Shown in pieces: positions 59,918-64,000 of a stretch of 64,000 nucleotides of DNA; position 1 is the first letter of the stretch, and each line of letters opens with the position of its first letter. The translations under genes and the position numbers were made by a program. The notes under the pieces were generated by a model, which saw only the letters and a program-made list of their open reading frames with translations, was not told the DNA's origin and did no database searches. This stretch comes from Bacteroidales bacterium WCE2008 (GTDB lineage Bacteria > Bacteroidota > Bacteroidia > Bacteroidales > UBA932), in contig FUZM01000002.1 in the NCBI GenBank assembly GCA_900167925.1, forward strand, positions 372,001 to 436,000, in the 5' to 3' direction.

Positions 59918-61371
59918 TATCCGATTATCTTATTGGCGACAGCTATGACCTCGTTACCGAGAGCCTCGGCCTCGGCCATTGTCTGTGCCTCTGAATAGAT
60001 ACGGATGATAGGTTCCGTATTTGACTTGCGGAGGTGCACCCACTGCTTCTTGCTCTCGAAGCTGATCTTTACGCCATCGATATCATTGACATTCTCGTTG
60101 GCATAGATCTTCTTGAGTTCGCCGAGAATCTTGTCGATAAGTCCCTTGTCGGAGAGCTCGATCTTGTTCTTGGCGATGAAATACTCAGGATAGGTCTTCT
60201 TGAGAGCAGAGACGCTGATCTTCTTGTTGGCGAGATTGCTCAAGAAAAGAGCTACGCCGACCATGGCGTCACGGCCGGAATGGATGGCAGGATAGATAAC
60301 TCCTCCGTTGCCCTCGCCACCGATAAGGGCTTTCTTAGCATGCATGAGGGTTGTCACGTTGACCTCGCCTACTGCAGAAGCGAAATAGGTTCCGCCCCAT
60401 TTTTCCGTCACGTCGCGAAGCGCGCGGGAAGAAGAGAGGTTTGAACATGAAACCGGCGCATAAGGGGCTGTAGCCTCTTCGAGGGTGCAGCCAGTAGTCT
60501 CGGCAATCTTAGCAGCCCTTGAGAAAAGGTAATCGGCAACGCTCACGAGGGTATATTCCTCAACGAAAGGCTCTCCGTTCTCGCAGATGAAAGCAAGCCT
60601 GTCGACATCCGGGTCGACAGAAACGCCGAGATCCGCTTTCTCGCGGACGACGGTATCGCAAAGCTCTACGAGGTTCTTAGGAAGCGGCTCCGGGTTATGG
60701 GCGAAGTTTCCGGTAGGCTCGCCGTTGATGCAGATACACTCTACGCCCATCCTCTCGAGAAGACGAGGCATTATAATTCCGCCGACAGAGTTGACCGCAT
60801 CCACAACTACCTTGAAATGGGCATTGCGGACAGCCTCCTCATCCACGGCCTTAAGGTCGAGGACGGCCTGTATATGTTCATCTGTAAAATCATGCTCTGT
60901 GATATGGCCCAGTTCGTCTACCGGAGCGAAATCGAATTCTCCGCTCTCTGCGCAGTCAAGTATGGCCTGGCCTTCTGCAGCATTGAGGAACTCGCCCTTC
61001 TCGTTGAGAAGCTTGAGGGCATTCCACTGCTTAGGGTTATGGGAAGCGGTAAGGATGATGCCGCCGTCCGCATTGGCGAATACTACAGCCATCTCTGTGG
61101 TAGGAGTCGAAGCGAAACCGGCTTTGACAACGTCCACGCCACAAGAGACGAGAGTTCCGCAGACGAGCTGCTCAACCATTTCTCCGGACATTCTGGCGTC
61201 CTTTCCTACAACGACCTTATACTTCGACCCGTTATTAGGCTTCGGTTTTCGCTCGCGCAGTTTTGAGCAATATGCATAGGTAAATTTTACAATGTCGATT
61301 GGTGTCAGTGCTTCACCTGGATTACCGCCTATAGTGCCGCGGATTCCGGAAATGGATTTGATCAGTGTCAT
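59917..61371 (-). CDS. glmM: phosphoglucosamine mutase (alpha-D-phosphohexomutase family)
   Basis: 484 residues from ATG 61371 (MTLIKSISGIRGTIGG); the longer frame to 61458 crosses the promoter and the tRNA promoter. Active-site phosphoserine loop 'TASHNPKQWNALKL', metal-binding 'DPDVDRLAF', sugar-binding 'GGEGNGGV' and phosphate-binding 'RKSNTEPIIRIY' are all present. It interconverts glucosamine-6-P and glucosamine-1-P for cell-wall UDP-GlcNAc; phosphomannomutase activity is the main alternative. First gene of the mutase-DUF1343-GH2 operon. Confidence 0.92.
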   Translation of the reverse strand: MTLIKSISGIRGTIGGNPGEALTPIDIVKFTYAYCSKLRERKPKPNNGSKYKVVVGKDARMSGEMVEQLVCGTLVSCGVDVVKAGFASTPTTEMAVVFANADGGIILTASHNPKQWNALKLLNEKGEFLNAAEGQAILDCAESGEFDFAPVDELGHITEHDFTDEHIQAVLDLKAVDEEAVRNAHFKVVVDAVNSVGGIIMPRLLERMGVECICINGEPTGNFAHNPEPLPKNLVELCDTVVREKADLGVSVDPDVDRLAFICENGEPFVEEYTLVSVADYLFSRAAKIAETTGCTLEEATAPYAPVSCSNLSSSRALRDVTEKWGGTYFASAVGEVNVTTLMHAKKALIGGEGNGGVIYPAIHSGRDAMVGVALFLSNLANKKISVSALKKTYPEYFIAKNKIELSDKGLIDKILGELKKIYANENVNDIDGVKISFESKKQWVHLRKSNTEPIIRIYSEAQTMAEAEALGNEVIAVANKIIG

Positions 61372-61389
61372 ATTTTGAATAAATTTCGA

Positions 61390-61397
61390 CAAATTTA
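61390..61397 (-). promoter_or_regulatory. -7 promoter element for phosphoglucosamine mutase operon
   Basis: TAAATTTG on the minus strand, 18 bases upstream of ATG 61371. Confidence 0.65.
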
Positions 61398-61430
61398 AGC
61401 AAAAAAATTTGCAGCGAAAAGATTTTTGCC

Positions 61431-61438
61431 TATCTTTG
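61431..61438 (+). promoter_or_regulatory. -7 promoter element for tRNA-Glu
   Basis: TATCTTTG with a -33 TTTG at 61408-61411 (19 bases between), 20 bases upstream of the tRNA. Confidence 0.7.
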
Positions 61439-61458
61439 CAATCCCATTCGGGAAACAT

Positions 61459-61530
61459 GCTGGGTTCGTATAACGGTTAGTACTCGAGATTCTCAATCTC
61501 GCAATAGGAGTTCGATTCTCCTACCCAGTA
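61459..61530 (+). tRNA. tRNA-Glu (anticodon CTC)
   Basis: A complete cloverleaf can be drawn: acceptor GCTGGGT/ACCCAGT (one G-T pair at the end), D stem GTAT/GTAC, anticodon stem CGAGA/TCTCG with loop TTCTCAA (anticodon CTC), T stem AGGAG/CTCCT with loop TTCGATT, discriminator A. CCA is not encoded. CTC reads GAG glutamate codons. It has its own promoter and a terminator at 61562-61591. Confidence 0.93.
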
Positions 61531-61561
61531 CAAGGGTTGCCGCAAGGCGCCCAGCGAAGAC

Positions 61562-61591
61562 AAGGAACTGCATCGGCAGTTCCTTTTTTTT
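61562..61591 (+). terminator. rho-independent terminator of tRNA-Glu
   Basis: AAGGAACTGC and GCAGTTCCTT pair perfectly around ATCG and run into a T8 tract. Confidence 0.93.
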
Positions 61592-61606
61592 GTGCTCCTA
61601 AAATAT

Positions 61607-61614
61607 TAAATTTG
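61607..61614 (+). promoter_or_regulatory. -7 promoter element for small membrane protein / DPP IV operon
   Basis: TAAATTTG, 29 bases upstream of ATG 61644. Confidence 0.65.
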
Positions 61615-61643
61615 CGGCTAGTATTTCTAACAATACATATATC

Positions 61644-62045
61644 ATGAGTACTAAAAGCAAAGTGATTTCTTTCCTGAGTATAATTCTCGTCATTGTACTG
61701 GGCATCTTCTTCTACATCAGATTCTTCTATGTATTCGGAGACGGCGTGAAAGCCGGAGAACTCAACCAGTTCATGTTGAAAGGCTATATCTTCAAGACCT
61801 ACGAAGGCAGGCTGATCCAGGCCGGATTCAAAGGCGCCGCCAACGCCGGAGCGACAGACCAGGCGCTGGGCTCCTATGTATTCGAATTCTCCTGCGAGAA
61901 CCCGGCAGTTGCCGACTCCCTTATGAGATGTAGCGGAAAACACGTCGAAGTCCACTACAAGGAATATCTCGGCGCCCTCCCTTGGAGAGGCATGGAAAAG
62001 ACGATAGTCGACAGAATAATATCAGTTTCCGAACCTTCCAGATAA
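61644..62045 (+). CDS. conserved small membrane-anchored protein
   Basis: 133 residues. One membrane helix (~7-30, 'VISFLSIILVIVLGIFFYI') and a soluble domain with 'FGDGVKAGELNQFMLKGYIFKTYEGRLIQAGF' and 'YVFEFSCENPAVADSLM'. The same pattern is widespread in Bacteroidales, sometimes labelled 6-phosphogluconate dehydrogenase in databases; nothing here supports that enzyme (no NADP or sugar-phosphate motif). Function unknown. It begins 53 bases after the tRNA terminator and is followed after 3 bases by the peptidase gene, so they may be co-transcribed. Confidence 0.8.
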   Translation: MSTKSKVISFLSIILVIVLGIFFYIRFFYVFGDGVKAGELNQFMLKGYIFKTYEGRLIQAGFKGAANAGATDQALGSYVFEFSCENPAVADSLMRCSGKHVEVHYKEYLGALPWRGMEKTIVDRIISVSEPSR

Positions 62046-62048
62046 AAT

Positions 62049-64000
62049 ATGAACAAATACTACACACTAGCACTGCTGCCTATACTGGCCGCAACAATGT
62101 CCTACGCCCAGCCGGGTCTGATCAAGAAGCATCCGGCATCCAACCCAGGAGGCAAGCTTCTTACGATGGAAGAAGCCGTCCTTGAAAGAAGTCTCTACCC
62201 GTCAATATCCTCGGACACTGTCAGCAATCTGCTGCTGCAGCTGAAGGAAGAAGGCATCGACTTCTCCGGGCAACGCGAAGAACCATGCGAATTCACCGAA
62301 GGCCGGAGCCTGTACTATCTTGACAGCGAAGGCAACAGACATATAGTCGCCGAATCCGAAAGTCCAGAAATCACCTACGGTCAGATAGTCTCCCGAAACG
62401 AATTCGGCATCAATGCCGGGACCTTCTGGTCGCCGGACAAGACCAGACTCGCCTACTACCGCAACGACGAAAGCCTCGTCACGACTTTCCCGCTTCTGGA
62501 CATAACGACGCGCACCGGCACCCTCAAGCCCATCAAATACCCGATGAACGGAATGGACTCCGAAAGAGTCACCCTCCGCATATTCAATACAGCCGACGAA
62601 TCTACCGTGGAAGTGAAGGTCACCGACTTCGGAGAAGACCGCTATCTGACCAACGTCAGCTGGTCCCCGGACAGCAGGTACATATTCATAATGGTTCTGG
62701 ACAGAAGCCAGAAGCATATGCGCCTCAACCAGTACAAGGCGGCAGACGGTTCCTTCGTCAGGACCATCCTTACCGAGGATAACGACAAGTATGTCGAGAA
62801 CGTGGATCCTCTGCGATTCATAGGGCAGAATTCGCACTTCATCTACCGCACGTCCAACCGCGACGGCTACAAGAATCTTTATCTCTGCGACACTCTCGGC
62901 ACTGTCAGGAGGATCACCGCAGTCGATGCAGACGTAGCCCTGTACGGTATCGACAAAGACTATATTTATTATACCTCGGCAGAGGTTTCACCTGTCGAGA
63001 ACCACCTTTTCCGCCTTTCATACAAGGACTACAAGGGACGGAAAGGCATTTCGGCCAACAGCACCAGATTCGGAAAGCCTGAAAGACTGACCGCCGGCGC
63101 CGGCTGGCATGAACCGCTGATCAGCCGTGACAGAAAATGGCTCCTGGACATATGGTCCTCCGTCGACCTTCCTCTCGCCGCAAGACTGGTCAATCTGTCT
63201 GACGGAAAAGAAAAGCTCTCGTTCCGGATGGACAATCCGCTTAGGGACTACGCCAACGTAGAAGTCGACTTCGGTTCGGTCAAGAGCGCCGACGGCAGAT
63301 ACGACAACTACTACAGACTGCTCAAGCCGCTGGACTTCGATCCGGAAAAGAAATATCCTGTGGTCGTATATGTCTACGGAGGTCCTCACTCCCAGATGGT
63401 ACGCGACTCCTGGCTTGGAGAGATCAGATACTGGGAATATCTCATGGCCCAGAGAGGCTATATCGTCTATGCCCAGGACAACAGAGGTACGGAAAACCGC
63501 GGCCTGGAGTACGAGCAGGCTATCCACCGCCACTGCGGCCAGGCCGAGATGGCCGACCAGATTGAAGGCGTCAAGATGCTGAAATCCCTGCCATACGTCG
63601 ATGCCGACAGGATAGGAGTTCATGGCTGGAGTTACGGCGGTTTCATGACCATATCCCTTATTACTACTTATCCGGACGTATTCAAGGTCGCTGTCGCCGG
63701 AGGTCCGGTGATCGACTGGAAATGGTATGAAGTAATGTACGGAGAAAGATACATGGAAACCGAAGCCACCAATCCTGAAGGATTCCGCGAGACAAGTCTC
63801 ATAGACAAGGCCAAGGACCTCAAAGGCAAGCTGCTTATCTGTCAGGGAGCGATTGACAATACCTGCGTATGGCAGCACAGCCTCAACTTCGTCCGCGCCT
63901 GCATCGATGCGAACGTCCAGCTGGACTACTTCCCATATCCTCTTTCCGAGCACAACATGACCGGAAAGACCAGAGTCCATCTCATGGACAAGGTGACAGA
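62049..64000 (+). CDS. dipeptidyl peptidase IV (S9B), 3' end outside window
   Basis: 650 residues visible; the frame is open at the right edge. A signal peptide (MNKYYTLALLPILAATMSYA) is followed by a beta-propeller (~30-400, with 'YLTNVSWSPDSRYIFIMVLD') and an alpha/beta-hydrolase (~400-end). The catalytic triad is in view: Ser528 in 'GWSYGGFM', Asp603 in 'GAIDNTCVWQH' and His635 in 'LSEHNM'. It removes X-Pro or X-Ala dipeptides from peptides in the periplasm. Only the last part of the C-terminal helix region is missing. Confidence 0.93.
   Translation, partial: MNKYYTLALLPILAATMSYAQPGLIKKHPASNPGGKLLTMEEAVLERSLYPSISSDTVSNLLLQLKEEGIDFSGQREEPCEFTEGRSLYYLDSEGNRHIVAESESPEITYGQIVSRNEFGINAGTFWSPDKTRLAYYRNDESLVTTFPLLDITTRTGTLKPIKYPMNGMDSERVTLRIFNTADESTVEVKVTDFGEDRYLTNVSWSPDSRYIFIMVLDRSQKHMRLNQYKAADGSFVRTILTEDNDKYVENVDPLRFIGQNSHFIYRTSNRDGYKNLYLCDTLGTVRRITAVDADVALYGIDKDYIYYTSAEVSPVENHLFRLSYKDYKGRKGISANSTRFGKPERLTAGAGWHEPLISRDRKWLLDIWSSVDLPLAARLVNLSDGKEKLSFRMDNPLRDYANVEVDFGSVKSADGRYDNYYRLLKPLDFDPEKKYPVVVYVYGGPHSQMVRDSWLGEIRYWEYLMAQRGYIVYAQDNRGTENRGLEYEQAIHRHCGQAEMADQIEGVKMLKSLPYVDADRIGVHGWSYGGFMTISLITTYPDVFKVAVAGGPVIDWKWYEVMYGERYMETEATNPEGFRETSLIDKAKDLKGKLLICQGAIDNTCVWQHSLNFVRACIDANVQLDYFPYPLSEHNMTGKTRVHLMDKVT

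Noticed and set aside
61372..61458. N-terminal extension of the phosphoglucosamine mutase
   Set aside because: It crosses the operon promoter and the divergent tRNA promoter; the family N-terminus is at ATG 61371.
61644..62045. 6-phosphogluconate dehydrogenase label for the 133-residue protein
   Set aside because: Protein is far too short, has a membrane anchor, and lacks NADP- and substrate-binding motifs.
63018..63980. 320-residue minus-strand open frame
   Set aside because: Antisense to the hydrolase domain of dipeptidyl peptidase IV.

Overview
The window looks like chromosomal DNA of a gut-type Bacteroidales bacterium. The evidence is the gene families (fimbrillin lipoproteins, a hybrid two-component regulator, a TonB-dependent receptor, BACON, DUF5686, DUF4857, DUF5020, serine palmitoyltransferase) and the Bacteroidetes -7 promoter motif TAnnTTTG, found at 24 sites, most of them just upstream of a gene start. 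No rRNA, CRISPR array, prophage, transposase or defence island is visible. Coding density is high. Many same-strand genes overlap by 1-14 bases, and several convergent genes overlap at their 3' ends, once by 116 bp.

Layout. 1-5.9 kb: five tandem fimbrillin-like proteins (the first cut by the window edge) with a 42-residue peptide gene between the second and third. 5.9-7.2 kb: ECF sigma factor operon with two small membrane proteins. 7.3-10.0 kb: sodium/alanine symporter, NADPH-dependent FMN reductase-like flavoprotein, unknown lipoprotein. 10.1-23.2 kb: glycan locus with a 1306-residue hybrid two-component regulator, a putative TIM-barrel glycosidase, GH3, GH9 and a tandem two-domain esterase, but no SusC/SusD pair in view. 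23.3-25.3 kb: uracil permease plus Tsx-like outer-membrane channel. 25.4-30 kb: serB, acyltransferase, DUF1846, EamA transporter. 30-33 kb: candidate metal-uptake operon (small CxxC membrane protein, ZnuD-like receptor, His-rich DUF4625 lipoprotein). 34.4-37.6 kb: lipid-type operon (CDP-alcohol phosphatidyltransferase, GtrA, acyltransferase, HI0933 flavoprotein). 37.6-41.7 kb: trpS, lipoprotein rhodanese, and a spt-SDR-YiiX operon of probable sphingolipid relevance. 41.8-48.2 kb: histidine phosphatase, two-gene ABC exporter, DUF4857, DUF5686. 48.2-55.5 kb: M23 peptidase, trmO, SSS symporter, BACON lipoprotein, M6 protease, rpmE2. 55.7-61.4 kb: GH2, DUF1343/NamZ-like and phosphoglucosamine mutase in one operon. 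61.4-64 kb: tRNA-Glu(CTC), a small membrane protein, and a dipeptidyl peptidase IV that runs off the right edge.

The most unusual signal is non-coding. Two intergenic regions (20754-20881 and 49652-49865) hold copies of a palindromic element with a 40-nt core that differs at only two positions. Its terminal stems have entirely different sequence but remain complementary in each copy, and an inner stem covaries (CTG/CAG versus GCC/GGC). That pattern points to a conserved fold rather than a chance repeat. A second repeat family (49489-49619 and 55533-55711), differing by a roughly 51-nt internal indel, lies beside or near it. I cannot match either family to a named element.

Start codons were moved inward from the longest open frame where a signal peptide, family N-terminus or -7 promoter element required it (for example GH3, trpS, spt, DUF1846, EamA, phosphoglucosamine mutase).
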